Origin: Rhizobiales bacterium CCH10-E5
GTDB lineage: Bacteria > Pseudomonadota > Alphaproteobacteria > Rhizobiales > Beijerinckiaceae
NCBI GenBank assembly: GCA_001556125.1
Contig: LSIG01000041.1
Span: 1-53,638 of the forward strand
Direction: 5' to 3'
Length of the DNA stretch: 53,638 bases
Notes under the pieces: generated by a model
Databases searched by the model: none
What the model was told of the DNA's origin: nothing
The model's input: only the letters and a program-made list of their open reading frames with translations
Shown here: in pieces, positions 15,106 through 24,416 of the stretch
Layout of the letters: each line of letters begins with the position of its first letter
Numbering within the stretch: the stretch's first letter is position 1
Position numbers and translations under genes: made by a program

Positions 15106-16320
15106 ATGGCCGAGCCCCTCGTCATCGTCGGGAAGGGCATGGCAGCGACGCGGCTGGTCGAGGAACTCGGCCGGCGCGCGCTCGGCCGCCATGCCATCGC
15201 GGTGATCGGGGAGGAGCCGCGGCTGGCCTATAACCGCGTCCTGCTCTCCCCGCTGCTGGCCGGTGAGATCACCGAGAGCGAGATCGAGCTGAAGCCTGCC
15301 GCCTGGTGGCAGGCGCGTGGCGTTTCGACGTTCTACGGACGCAGCGTCACCGCCATCGACCGCGCCGCCAAAACCGTGACCCTCGTGGACGGCGCAACGC
15401 TGCCCTATGGCCAGCTCGTTCTGGCCACCGGCTCGAAGCCGGTCAGACCGCATCTGCCGGGCATCGACCTGCCGGGCATGATGACCTTCCGCGACATGGC
15501 CGATGTGCGGACCCTGCGCGAGGCAGCCCACCACGGCGCGGGCATCGTCGTCATCGGCGGCGGCCTGCTCGGCATCGAGGCGGCTTATGGGCTGTCGCGC
15601 AGCGGCGCGCGCGTAACGCTGCTTCATCTGGTCGACCGGCTGATGGAGCGCCAGCTCGACGCCGAGGGCGCGGCCTTGCTGGCCGAGGCCGTCGCGCTGC
15701 GCGGCATCGATCTGAAGCTGGGCGCAGCCACGCGAGCCTTCATCGGGCGCGATCATGTCGAGGCTGTCGAACTCCAGGACGGCACCGTGCTGCCCGCCGA
15801 TATCGTCGTCATCGCCATCGGCGTTCGGCCCAATACCGCACTCGCCGAAACCGCCGGGCTCAGCATCGACCGGGGCATCCTCGTGGACGACGCGATGACG
15901 ACCTCTGACCCTGCCATCTTCGCCATCGGCGAATGCGCCCAGCATGACGGCAGCGTCTACGGGCTGGTCGAGCCGGCCTATGAACAGGCCCGGGTACTGG
16001 CGCGGCGTCTTGCGGGCGAGCCGGCAAGCTATCGCGGCTCGCTGCTGGCCACCAATCTCAAGGTCAGCGGCATCGGCGTCTTCTCGGCCGGGGCGTTCGA
16101 AGCGCACGAGGGCGCGCAGACCATCGTGCTGCGCGACCGCGCGACTGGCCTCTACCGGAAGTTCGTCATCCGCGACGGCCGGCTCATCGGCTGCGTCCTC
16201 GTCGGGGACACGCAGGGCGCGCTGTTCTACCTCCGGCTGATCCGCTCGGGGCAGGACATTTCGGCGATCCGCAGCGAACTGCCCTTCGGTGAGCCATACT
16301 GCCTGGCGGAGGCGGCTTGA
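15106..16320 (+). CDS. nasB: FAD-dependent NAD(P)H reductase subunit of assimilatory nitrate reductase (NasB-like)
   Basis: A 404-residue FAD protein matching the N-terminal oxidoreductase module of NirB: a GKGMAATRLVEEL FAD-binding loop near residue 10, EEPRLAYNRVLLSPLLAGE (about 35-55), ATGSKPVRPHLPG, a second GGGLLGIEAAYGLS nucleotide loop (about 148-161), and an FAIGECAQHDG motif near residue 275. It ends after the pyridine-nucleotide-disulphide reductase region, with no BFD or siroheme domain. It starts 5 bases after nrtA and ends 1 base before nasA. The most sensible role is to pass electrons from NAD(P)H to NasA, whose C-terminus has the [2Fe-2S] domain that the longer NasB/NirB proteins carry. 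Symbol by context. Confidence 0.8.
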   Translation: MAEPLVIVGKGMAATRLVEELGRRALGRHAIAVIGEEPRLAYNRVLLSPLLAGEITESEIELKPAAWWQARGVSTFYGRSVTAIDRAAKTVTLVDGATLPYGQLVLATGSKPVRPHLPGIDLPGMMTFRDMADVRTLREAAHHGAGIVVIGGGLLGIEAAYGLSRSGARVTLLHLVDRLMERQLDAEGAALLAEAVALRGIDLKLGAATRAFIGRDHVEAVELQDGTVLPADIVVIAIGVRPNTALAETAGLSIDRGILVDDAMTTSDPAIFAIGECAQHDGSVYGLVEPAYEQARVLARRLAGEPASYRGSLLATNLKVSGIGVFSAGAFEAHEGAQTIVLRDRATGLYRKFVIRDGRLIGCVLVGDTQGALFYLRLIRSGQDISAIRSELPFGEPYCLAEAA

Positions 16321-16321
16321 G

Positions 16322-19027
16322 ATGCGCCGCGACGTCGATCAGCCCGGGCCGCCCATGCCCCCCGCAGCCATCCGCACGACCTGCCCCTATTGCGGCGTCG
16401 GCTGCGGCGTTCTCGCAACGCCGGATGGGCGCGGCGGTGCGGCGATCGCGGGCGATCCGTCCCACCCCGCCAATCTCGGCCGGCTCTGCTCCAAGGGAGC
16501 CGCGCTGGGCGAAACGCTCGGCCTCGGCTCGCGCGTGCTGCATCCGCTGCGCCGCACTGCATCCGGCAGCTACGAGCGTATCGGCTGGGAGGCGGCGCTG
16601 GATGCGGTCGCCGACGGGCTCAATAGCGTCATCGCCACGCATGGGCCGGACGCCGTCGCCTTCTATTTATCCGGGCAGCTCCTCACCGAGGACTATTACC
16701 TCGCCAACAAGCTGATGAAGGGCTTCATCGGCTCGCCCCATGTCGACACCAATTCGCGGCTCTGCATGGCCTCGACCGTCGCCGGCCAGCGCCGAGTGTT
16801 CGGCTCCGATACGGTGCCGGGCAGCTATGAGGATCTCGACTCCGCCGATCTGATCGTCCTCGTCGGGTCGAACGCGGCCTGGTGCCACCCGGTCCTGTTC
16901 CGCCGGATGCAGCAGAACCGGGCGCAGCGCGGCGCCCGCATCGTCGTCATCGACCCGCGTGCGACCGCCACGAGCGAGGATGTGGATCAGGTGCTGAGGC
17001 TGGCGCCCGGCTCCGACACGCTGCTCTTTGCCGGTCTCCTGGTCCATCTCGCCGATCGCGGCCTGACCGACGCGGACTACCTCGCCCGTCATGTCGAGGG
17101 CTATGAGGCCGCCCTCACCAATGCCCGCGAGATCGCGCCGTCGCTGGAGGCGGTCGCGCGCGGGACCGGGCTGGATGCGACCGAGATCGCCGCCTTCTAC
17201 GCGCTGTGGAGCGAAACGCCCGCCGTCGTCACCGCCTGGAGTCAGGGCGTCAACCAGTCGGCGCAAGGCACCGACAAGGTCGCGGCGATCCTGCACTGCC
17301 ACCTCGCGACAGGCCGCATCGGCAAGCCGGGCTGCGGACCTTTCTCGCTGACCGGCCAGCCCAACGCCATGGGCGGGCGCGAGGTCGGCGGCCTTGCCAA
17401 CATGCTGGCCGCCCATATGGGCTATGCCCCGACCGAGATCGACCGCGTCCAGCGTTTCTGGAAGGCGCCCCGGATGGCGCAGTCCGAGGGCCTGAAGGCC
17501 GTCGCGATGATGGAGGCGGTCGAGGCCGGGCGCATCCGCGCCCTCTGGGTCATGGCGACCAACCCGGCGGTCTCGCTGCCGCGGGCCGACCGGGTGCGGG
17601 CGGCGCTCGGCAGCCTCGACCTCTTCGTCGTCTCGGAGAACGTGCTCTCCAACGACACGCTGGCGGCCCGCCCGCATCTCATCCTGCCGGCCGCCGCCTG
17701 GGGAGAGAAGGACGGCACCGTCACCAATTCAGAGCGCCGCATCTCGCGCCAGCGCGCCTTCCTGTCGCTGCCCAGCGAGGTGAAGCCGGATTGGTGGATC
17801 ATCGCGCAGGTCGCGCAGCGTCTGGGCTTCGCCGACGCCTTCGCCCATGCCGGCCCGGCCGCGATCTATGCCGAGCACGCCGCGCTCTCGGCCTTCGAGA
17901 ACGAGGGCCGCCGCGACTTCGATATCGGCGCCCATGCCGGTCTGACGAAGCACGCCTATGACGCGCTCCAGCCGGTGCAGTGGCCTGCTCCCGCCGCGCG
18001 GCCGCTCGGCACGCCGCGCCTCTTCGCCGAGGGCGGCTTCTTCACGGCGAATGGCCGCGCCCGGATGGTGCCGCTCGCCGCGCCGGCGCTTGCCAGTGCT
18101 GCGAGCGAAGCCCTGCCGCTGCTGCTCAATACGGGGCGCCTGCGCGATCACTGGCACACGTTGACGCGGACCGGCCTCAGCCCCCGGCTCAGCGCCCACT
18201 GCGCCGAACCATCGGTGCAGATCCATCCCGAAGATGCGCGCCGCTACGGTCTGACCGAGGCCGGTTTCGCCCGTATCGCCAACGACCATGGCAGCGTCGT
18301 GCTGAAGGTCGCGCTCGATCCTGGCATGACGCGCGGCTCGCTCTTCGCACCGATCCACTGGTCGGCAGAGACCGCCTCGCATGCCCGCATCGGCGCGGCC
18401 GTTCAGGCGATGTGCGATCCCTGGTCCGGCCAGCCGGAGATGAAGGCGACGCCCTCCTCGATCGAGCAGGTGACCTATGCCGCGCAGGGCTTCGTGCTGT
18501 CGCGGGACGCCTTCCTGCTCCCCGAGGGCAGTTGGTGGTCAAGGCTGGCGGTCGAGGGCGGAGAGGCTCGGCTCTTCGCAACGGATGCCGGACCGGCCGA
18601 ATGGATGGCCGCCGTCAGGGCCCGCTTCGAAGAGGCGGACCTGACCGAGTTGGTCGACATGGCCGGTGGCGCCTATCGCTGCGCCGTCATCCGCGATGGC
18701 CGGCTGCTCGCGGCCCTGTTCCTTGCCCCCTTCGGCGGCTTGCCGCTCTGGGACAGCGTGAAACGCGCCTTCGCCGACCCAGCTGCGCTGCCGGACAATC
18801 GCCTCGCGCTCCTGGCCGGCCGCAGCCTCGACGGCGCGTCCGATCCCGGCCCGACCGTCTGCGCCTGTTTCGGCGTCGGCCTCGCGGCGATCCGCGCCGC
18901 CTTCGCGGGTGGCGCGGCGAGCCCCGATGAGATCGGCCGTCAGCTCAAGGCGGGGACCAATTGCGGGTCCTGCCTCCCCGAAATCCGCCGCATCGGCGCG
19001 CAGGCGCGCGCCACGGTCGCGGCATGA
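16322..19027 (+). CDS. nasA: NasA, molybdopterin assimilatory nitrate reductase with C-terminal BFD-like [2Fe-2S] domain
   Basis: A 901-residue cytoplasmic molybdoenzyme. The N-terminal [4Fe-4S] ligands are in CPYCGVGCGV (about residues 21-30) with a later cysteine in GRLCSKG. The bis-MGD domain includes SRLCMASTVAGQ (with the likely Mo-ligand Cys), GSNAAWCHPVLFRR, IDPRATATSEDVD, SQGVNQSAQGTDK and FSLTGQPNAMGGREVGG. The C-terminus has CACFGVG ... GTNCGSCLPEIRR, a bacterioferritin-associated-ferredoxin-like [2Fe-2S] domain. It reduces nitrate to nitrite with electrons from the preceding FAD protein. Start ATG 16322, one base after the previous stop. It needs molybdenum cofactor; the only moaA in the window is broken. 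Confidence 0.93.
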   Translation: MRRDVDQPGPPMPPAAIRTTCPYCGVGCGVLATPDGRGGAAIAGDPSHPANLGRLCSKGAALGETLGLGSRVLHPLRRTASGSYERIGWEAALDAVADGLNSVIATHGPDAVAFYLSGQLLTEDYYLANKLMKGFIGSPHVDTNSRLCMASTVAGQRRVFGSDTVPGSYEDLDSADLIVLVGSNAAWCHPVLFRRMQQNRAQRGARIVVIDPRATATSEDVDQVLRLAPGSDTLLFAGLLVHLADRGLTDADYLARHVEGYEAALTNAREIAPSLEAVARGTGLDATEIAAFYALWSETPAVVTAWSQGVNQSAQGTDKVAAILHCHLATGRIGKPGCGPFSLTGQPNAMGGREVGGLANMLAAHMGYAPTEIDRVQRFWKAPRMAQSEGLKAVAMMEAVEAGRIRALWVMATNPAVSLPRADRVRAALGSLDLFVVSENVLSNDTLAARPHLILPAAAWGEKDGTVTNSERRISRQRAFLSLPSEVKPDWWIIAQVAQRLGFADAFAHAGPAAIYAEHAALSAFENEGRRDFDIGAHAGLTKHAYDALQPVQWPAPAARPLGTPRLFAEGGFFTANGRARMVPLAAPALASAASEALPLLLNTGRLRDHWHTLTRTGLSPRLSAHCAEPSVQIHPEDARRYGLTEAGFARIANDHGSVVLKVALDPGMTRGSLFAPIHWSAETASHARIGAAVQAMCDPWSGQPEMKATPSSIEQVTYAAQGFVLSRDAFLLPEGSWWSRLAVEGGEARLFATDAGPAEWMAAVRARFEEADLTELVDMAGGAYRCAVIRDGRLLAALFLAPFGGLPLWDSVKRAFADPAALPDNRLALLAGRSLDGASDPGPTVCACFGVGLAAIRAAFAGGAASPDEIGRQLKAGTNCGSCLPEIRRIGAQARATVAA

Positions 19028-19061
19028 AACCCCTGCGATGCGACAGCCAGAGGAGAATCTG

Positions 19062-19970
19062 ATGGGTCGGGCCGTCCTGAAGGAAGTGGAGACGGGAGCG
19101 ACGGTGGTCGCGCTCCCCGGCGCCAAGCCCGGCGTGGTGCCGCTGCCGGCGCCCGCGCGCAAGCCGCTGTCGTCGAGGCTTTTGCCCTGGCTCAGGGCGA
19201 TCCTGGTCAATGTGCTGCCGCCGCTGGTGACGGTCGCGCTGATCGCGCTGTTCTGGCAGATCGCCGCCTCAGGCCCGCAATCCTCGCTGCCGCCGCCGAC
19301 CAAGATCTGGGAGGAGGCGAAGGACCTGATCGTCGAGCCGTTCTACTGGGCCGGATCGCAGGATATCGGGCTGGGTTGGCGCATCCTGGTCTCTCTCCAG
19401 CGCGTCGCCATCGGCTTCAGCCTGGCAGCGATCGTCGGCGTGCTGCTCGGCGCGCTCGTCGGCCAGTCGGTCTGGGCGATGCGGGGGCTCGATCCGGTCT
19501 TCCAGGTGCTGCGCACCGTGCCGCCATTGGCCTGGCTGCCGCTTTCGCTGGCGGCCTTCCGCGACAGCCAGCCCTCGGCGATCTTCGTGATCTTCATCAC
19601 CGCGATCTGGCCGGTGATCATCAACACCGCGGTCGGCATCCGCAACATCCCGCAGGACTACCGCAATGTCGCACAGGTGCTGCGGCTGAATCAGGTCGAG
19701 TTCTTCTTCAAGATCATGGTGCCCTCGGCGGCGCCCTACATCTTCACCGGGCTTCGCATCGGCGTCGGCCTGTCCTGGCTTGCCATCGTCGCGGCCGAAA
19801 TGCTGACCGGCGGCGTCGGCATCGGCTTCTTCATCTGGGACGCGTGGAACTCCTCGCGCCTCTCCGACATCATCGTGGCGCTCGTCTATATTGGCGTAGT
19901 CGGCTTCCTGCTCGACCGCCTGGTCGCCTTCGTGGGCGCGATCGTCACCCGCGGCACGCTCGTGAACTGA
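19062..19970 (+). CDS. nrtB: NrtB, nitrate ABC transporter permease
   Basis: A 302-residue permease with about six membrane spans after a 45-residue cytoplasmic N-terminus. The SsuC/NrtB/TauC-type EAA loop region is at about residues 205-225 (DYRNVAQVLRLNQVEFFFKIMVPSAAPYIFTGLRI), followed by GLSWLAIVAAEMLTGGVGIG. It forms the channel for nitrate delivered by NrtA. ATG 19062 has AGAGGAGAAT upstream. It lies 34 bases after nasA and 13 before the ATPase gene. Confidence 0.92.
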   Translation: MGRAVLKEVETGATVVALPGAKPGVVPLPAPARKPLSSRLLPWLRAILVNVLPPLVTVALIALFWQIAASGPQSSLPPPTKIWEEAKDLIVEPFYWAGSQDIGLGWRILVSLQRVAIGFSLAAIVGVLLGALVGQSVWAMRGLDPVFQVLRTVPPLAWLPLSLAAFRDSQPSAIFVIFITAIWPVIINTAVGIRNIPQDYRNVAQVLRLNQVEFFFKIMVPSAAPYIFTGLRIGVGLSWLAIVAAEMLTGGVGIGFFIWDAWNSSRLSDIIVALVYIGVVGFLLDRLVAFVGAIVTRGTLVN

Positions 19971-19983
19971 GGAGGATCGACCG

Positions 19984-20775
19984 ATGAGCTATCTCAAGAT
20001 CGACCATGTCGACAAAACCTTCCAGCGCGGCGCGACCTCGACCCCCGTCCTCAAGGACATCAGCCTCGAGATCGAGAAGGGCGAATACGTCTCGGTCATC
20101 GGCCATTCCGGCTGCGGAAAGTCGACCCTGCTCAACATCATCGCCGGGCTGACGCCGATCACGAGCGGCGCGGTCCTGCTCGAAGGCCGGGAGGTCCGCG
20201 ACCCAGGCCCGGAGCGCGCCGTAGTGTTCCAGAACCACTCGCTGCTGCCCTGGCTGACCGTCTACGACAACGTCGCGCTGGCGGTGAACAAGGTCTTCGG
20301 CGGCCGCAAGTCGAAGGCCGAGCGGCATGACTGGATCATGCACAATCTCGACCTCGTGCAGATGGGACACGCGAAGGACAAGCGCCCCGCCGAGATTTCC
20401 GGCGGCATGAAGCAGCGCGTCGGCATCGCGCGCGGCCTCGCGATGGAACCGAAGATCCTGCTGCTCGACGAGCCTTTTGGGGCGCTCGACGCGCTCACCC
20501 GCGCCCATCTGCAGGATTCGATCATGCAGATCCACGCCACGCTCGGAAACACGATGATCATGATCACCCATGACGTGGACGAGGCGGTGCTGCTCTCGGA
20601 CCGCATCGTGATGATGACCAACGGACCCTCCGCCCGTATCGGCGAGGTGCTCGACGTCCGGCTCGCCCGCCCGCGCAAGCGGCTCGATCTGGTCTCCGAC
20701 CGCACCTACATCGCCGCGCGCGAGGCGGTGCTGAAATTCCTCTACGAGCGCCACCGCTTCGTCGAGGCGGCGTGA
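19984..20775 (+). CDS. nrtC: Nitrate ABC transporter ATPase (NrtC/NrtD type)
   Basis: A 263-residue ATPase with Walker A GHSGCGKST (about residues 40-48), Q-loop NHSLLPWL, ABC signature SGGMKQRVGIARGLA and Walker B ILLLDEPFGALD, then the H-loop MIITHDVDEAV. It powers NrtB. Cyanobacterial NrtC has an extra NrtA-like C-terminal domain that is absent here, so it is closer in architecture to NrtD; the ATPase presumably acts as a homodimer. GAGGATCGACC precedes ATG 19984. Confidence 0.9.
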   Translation: MSYLKIDHVDKTFQRGATSTPVLKDISLEIEKGEYVSVIGHSGCGKSTLLNIIAGLTPITSGAVLLEGREVRDPGPERAVVFQNHSLLPWLTVYDNVALAVNKVFGGRKSKAERHDWIMHNLDLVQMGHAKDKRPAEISGGMKQRVGIARGLAMEPKILLLDEPFGALDALTRAHLQDSIMQIHATLGNTMIMITHDVDEAVLLSDRIVMMTNGPSARIGEVLDVRLARPRKRLDLVSDRTYIAAREAVLKFLYERHRFVEAA

Positions 20776-20796
20776 GCCCTTGATGCCACCCTCCGC

Positions 20797-20887
20797 GTCA
20801 TCCCGGACGCAGCGAAGCGCAGCTCCGGGACCCATCAGAGAGCGCCGTCGAGCCCTGCGATGGATCCCGGGGCAAGCCCGGGATGGC
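20797..20887. repeat. Dispersed intergenic repeat (GTCATCCCGG...CCGGGATGGC)
   Basis: The 162-bp gap between the ATPase and the nitrite reductase contains GTCATCCCGGACGCAGCGAA at one end and CCCGGGATGGC at the other, with internal complementary arms (AGCTCCGGGACCCATC; GATGGATCCCGGG). This looks like a dispersed palindromic unit of the kind common in rhizobial genomes. It probably forms a hairpin in the mRNA and may modulate levels across the operon. Confidence 0.7.
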
Positions 20888-20937
20888 GGCTCAGTGTGGG
20901 GAGACGGGATCACCCCACGACCCGGAAAAGCAAAGCC

Positions 20938-22731
20938 ATGAGCGACGACTTCACTCCCGAGCAGAAGCGCTATCTCGAAGGCTTCATGTCCGGCATGCAG
21001 TCCGCCCGCACGGCGCGGGGCCTGGGCCCGCTCGGTGGCGGGGCGACGCCGACGGCCGCCCCGTCAGGCCCCGATCGCGAGCATCTGGAGGCGCAGGCCA
21101 GGACCGTCGCGGCCGGCGGCAAGCTCGCCGAACAGGAGAAATGGAAGGCGGCCGAGCATCCCTTCGATGCCTATGCCCGCTTCAAGCAGCAGGCGGGGGC
21201 CGGCATCTATCCCAAGCCGGACGACAATTTCCGCTGGCGCTATCACGGGCTGTTCTATGTGGCGCCTGCCCAGAACAGCTATATGTGCCGCCTGCGCATC
21301 CCCAACGGCATCCTGACCTCTTGGCAGTTCGAGGGCGTCGCCGATCTCGCCGAGCGCCTGGGCGGCGGCTACAGCCATGTCACCACCCGCGCCAATCTTC
21401 AGGTCCGCGAGATCAGGGCCGAGAACGGGCCAGCCTTCCTCGAAGGGCTCGTCGATCTCGGCCTGACGGCAAAGGGCTCCGGCGCCGACAACATCCGTAA
21501 CGTAACCGGTTCGGCCACCGCCGGCGTCGACCCGCTCGAACTGCTCGACACGCGCCCCCATGCTCGGGCCTGGCACCACCACATCCTCAACGACCGCTCG
21601 CTCTACGGCCTGCCGCGCAAGTTCAACGTCGCCTTTGACGGCGCCGGCTCGATCGCGACGCTGGAGGACACCAACGACATCGGCTTCCAGGCTGTCGAGG
21701 TGCTGGACGGCGCCAGCTTCGAGGGACAGCCCGTGGCGCCCGGGATCTGGTATCGCCTCGCGCTCGGCGGCATCACCGGCCACAAGGATCTGGCCCGCGA
21801 CACCGGCGTCGTCGTCGCGCCCGCGGATGCGATCGCCGTGTCGGACGCGATCCTGCGCGTTTTCATCGCCCACGGCGACCGCACCGACCGCAATCGCTCG
21901 CGGCTGAAATATGCACTCGACGCCTGGGGCTTCGAGCGCTTCCTCGCCGCCGTCGAGGAAAAGCTGGGCCGCCGCCTGATCCGGGTCGAGAACGCCTTCG
22001 TGGCGCCGCGGCCGGTTTATGACCGGCTCGCCCATATCGGCGTCCACCGCCAGCTCCAGCCGGGCCTCAATTGGGTCGGCGTGGCGCTGCCCGTGGGCAA
22101 GCTCACGGTCGCGCAGATGCGCGTCATCGCCGCCGTCGCGCGCCAATGCGGCGACGGCGACATCCGCCTCACCGTCTGGCAGAACCTGCTGATATCCGGC
22201 GTGCCCGACGCGAAAGTCGAGGATGTGCTGGCCCATCTCCAGGCGGCGGGGCTCTCGGCCGAGACGTCGATCCTGCGAGCCGGGCTGATCGCCTGCACCG
22301 GCGCGACGGGGTGCAAATTCGCCGGCGCCTACACCAAGGAGGATGCGCTCGCGATCGCGGCGCATTGCGAGCCGCGGATCACGCTCGACCAGCCGGTGAA
22401 CATCCACCTTACCGGCTGCCACAACTCCTGCGCCCAGCACTATATCGGCGATCTCGGCTTGATCGGCGCCAAGGTCCCGGTCGGCGACGAGGGCGACACG
22501 GTGCCGGGCTACCACGTCTTCGTCGGTGGCGGCTTCGGCGTCGAGGGTGGCATCGGCCGGGAATTCCGCACGAATGTGAAGGCGGAGGAGGCGCCGGCTC
22601 TTGTCGAGGCGATCCTGCGCACCTGGCAGCTCCATCGCGCCGCGCCCGATGAGAGCTTCGTCGCCTTCGCCCGCCGCCACGAGATCGCCGCGCTGAATGC
22701 GCTCGTCACGCAGACGGGGGATGCTGCATGA
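20938..22731 (+). CDS. nirA: Siroheme/[4Fe-4S] nitrite reductase (NirA-like)
   Basis: A 597-residue protein of the nitrite/sulphite reductase family with two ferredoxin-like/siroheme halves. Siroheme-[4Fe-4S] ligands are in CTGATGCKFAGA (about residues 455-466) and TGCHNSCAQHYIGDLG (about 497-512), the C-x5-C ... C-x3-C pattern. Other landmarks are NGILTSWQFEGVADLAE, TTRANLQVREI and RNVTGSATAGVDPLE. It should reduce nitrite to ammonium with six electrons. The open frame runs back to 20860 through the repeat, but ATG 20938 starts the family-like MSDDFTPEQKRYLEGF. Its stop overlaps the flavoprotein start (ATGA), so electrons probably come from that partner rather than free ferredoxin. Sulphite reductase remains an alternative, but operon context favours nitrite. 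Confidence 0.88.
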   Translation: MSDDFTPEQKRYLEGFMSGMQSARTARGLGPLGGGATPTAAPSGPDREHLEAQARTVAAGGKLAEQEKWKAAEHPFDAYARFKQQAGAGIYPKPDDNFRWRYHGLFYVAPAQNSYMCRLRIPNGILTSWQFEGVADLAERLGGGYSHVTTRANLQVREIRAENGPAFLEGLVDLGLTAKGSGADNIRNVTGSATAGVDPLELLDTRPHARAWHHHILNDRSLYGLPRKFNVAFDGAGSIATLEDTNDIGFQAVEVLDGASFEGQPVAPGIWYRLALGGITGHKDLARDTGVVVAPADAIAVSDAILRVFIAHGDRTDRNRSRLKYALDAWGFERFLAAVEEKLGRRLIRVENAFVAPRPVYDRLAHIGVHRQLQPGLNWVGVALPVGKLTVAQMRVIAAVARQCGDGDIRLTVWQNLLISGVPDAKVEDVLAHLQAAGLSAETSILRAGLIACTGATGCKFAGAYTKEDALAIAAHCEPRITLDQPVNIHLTGCHNSCAQHYIGDLGLIGAKVPVGDEGDTVPGYHVFVGGGFGVEGGIGREFRTNVKAEEAPALVEAILRTWQLHRAAPDESFVAFARRHEIAALNALVTQTGDAA

Positions 22732-24314
22732 CCGTCCAGACTGCCAGCCCCATCGTCCAGGTCCTGCCGGAGACCGCGCCCTTCAGCGAGGAACAGCGCT
22801 CCTGGCTCAACGGCTTCTTCGCGGGGCTGCTCTCGCTCGACAACGTCGGCGTCACCGCGCTGTCTCCGGCGCAGAACGCCGCCGTGATGGGCCAGGCCGA
22901 GGAGGACGGTGCGCCCTGGCATGATCCCTCGATGGCGCTGCCCGAGCGGATGCAGCTCGCGCAAGGCAAGCCTCTCCCCCGCCGGCTCTTTGCCGCCATG
23001 GCCCAGCAGGATTGCGGCCAGTGCGGCTATCTCTGCGAGACCTATTCGGCGGCGATCGCCTCGGGCGCCGAGGCACGGCTCAATCTCTGCGCGCCAGGCG
23101 GCAAGGACACGCTTCGGCAGGTCAAGGCGCTGCTGGAGGAGGCGGGCGAGGCGGCGCCGGCCGCCGCTGCGGCGAAGCCCGCGACTGCGACGCTCGGCTC
23201 TCTCGGCCGCTGCCGCGAGAACCCGGCACTCGCCACCTTCCTCTCCCGCCGCAAGCTCAATGGCGAGGGCTCACAGAAGGAAACCTGGCATGTCGAGTTT
23301 GATCTCTCGGGCTGCGGGCTCGACTATGTGGTGGGGGATGCCTTCGGCGTCATCGCGCAGAACGATCCGCGGCTGGCCGACTCCGTCATCGCGCTGCTCG
23401 GCGCGCGGCCCGACGCCGATGTCGGCGGCGTCCCGTTGCGGGAGGCGCTGATCGCACAGCGTGCACTCGGCCCCGCGCCCGACGCCCTGTTCCAGCTCAT
23501 CTCCTACGTCACCGGCGGCGAGACCCGCGTCAAGGCGAGGCGGCTGGCGGCGGGCGAGGATCCCGATGGTGATCTCGACCGGCTCGACGTGCTCGGCACG
23601 CTCCACAAATTCGCCCAGGCGCGGCTCTCGCCGGAGGCCTTCGTCGAGGCGCTCGATCCGCTGCAGCCGCGGCTCTACTCGATCTCCTCCTCCCACAACG
23701 CCACGCCGGGCCGCGTCTCGCTAACGGTCGACGCCGTGCGTTACCGGATCGGCACGCGTCCGCGCTGGGGCGTGGCCTCGACCTTCCTCGCCGAGCGCGT
23801 CCAGCCGGGCGAGGCGGTACCGGTCTATGTCCAGCGCGCGCATGGCTTCGGCCTCCCTTCAAATCCCGACACGCCGATCATCATGTGCGGCCCGGGAACC
23901 GGCATCGCGCCGTTCCGCGCCTTCCTGCATGATCGCTGGGCGACCAAGGCGCCGGGACGCAACTGGCTGTTCTTCGGCCATCAGCGCCGCGCCACGGACT
24001 TCTTCTACGAGGACGAGCTGAGCGCGATGAAAGAAGAGGGTCTGTTGACCAACCTCACCCTCGCCTGGTCACGCGACGGCGACGAGAAGATCTATGTTCA
24101 GGACCGCATGCGCGAGCGCGGCGCCGAACTCTTCGACTGGCTCGAACAGGGCGCGCATTTCTATGTCTGCGGTGACGCCAAGCGCATGGCCAAGGATGTC
24201 GAGTTGGCGTTGGTCGACATCGTCCTCGCCCATGGCGGGCGCTCCGCGGAGGCGGCCCAGGCTTATCTCGCCGGGCTGAAGAAATCCGGCCGCTATCAGG
24301 CCGACGTGTACTGA
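22728..24314 (+). CDS. CysJ-like flavoprotein with N-terminal Fe-S-like domain, no flavodoxin domain
   Basis: A 528-residue protein. The N-terminal 140 residues repeat the 'SEEQRSWLNGFFAGL' theme of its partner, then carry CGQCGYLCETYSAA...LNLC (about 90-125), a four-cysteine arrangement fitting a [4Fe-4S] cluster. The rest is the FAD/NADPH module of sulphite reductase alpha/CPR proteins: RLYSISSS (FAD), GVASTFLAER, IIMCGPGTGIAPFRAFL (NADPH), FFGHQRRATDFFYEDE and YVCGDAKRMAKDVE. The FMN flavodoxin domain of CysJ is missing. It likely passes NADPH electrons through FAD and the cluster to the coupled siroheme reductase, with which it overlaps by 4 bases. Confidence 0.85.
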   Translation: MTVQTASPIVQVLPETAPFSEEQRSWLNGFFAGLLSLDNVGVTALSPAQNAAVMGQAEEDGAPWHDPSMALPERMQLAQGKPLPRRLFAAMAQQDCGQCGYLCETYSAAIASGAEARLNLCAPGGKDTLRQVKALLEEAGEAAPAAAAAKPATATLGSLGRCRENPALATFLSRRKLNGEGSQKETWHVEFDLSGCGLDYVVGDAFGVIAQNDPRLADSVIALLGARPDADVGGVPLREALIAQRALGPAPDALFQLISYVTGGETRVKARRLAAGEDPDGDLDRLDVLGTLHKFAQARLSPEAFVEALDPLQPRLYSISSSHNATPGRVSLTVDAVRYRIGTRPRWGVASTFLAERVQPGEAVPVYVQRAHGFGLPSNPDTPIIMCGPGTGIAPFRAFLHDRWATKAPGRNWLFFGHQRRATDFFYEDELSAMKEEGLLTNLTLAWSRDGDEKIYVQDRMRERGAELFDWLEQGAHFYVCGDAKRMAKDVELALVDIVLAHGGRSAEAAQAYLAGLKKSGRYQADVY

Positions 24315-24416
24315 TGCGGCCTGGAGAGGATCTGATGAGAGAAGCGAGGGCGAACAACCCCGAGAATGCCCGATGGAAGGCGCGCTTGGACTGGTGCTCC
24401 GGACAGTGGGCTGGTC

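Noticed and set aside
13605..15197. 530-residue minus-strand frame opposite nrtA
   Set aside because: It is a high-GC shadow of nrtA; the plus strand has a clear Tat signal and NrtA motifs.
20797..20887. Riboswitch or attenuator before the nitrite reductase
   Set aside because: The hairpins belong to a dispersed GTCATCCCGG repeat type, with no T-run or known aptamer.
21064..22680. 538-residue minus-strand frame opposite the nitrite reductase
   Set aside because: It is a shadow frame rich in Asp, Arg and Ala; the plus strand carries siroheme ligands.
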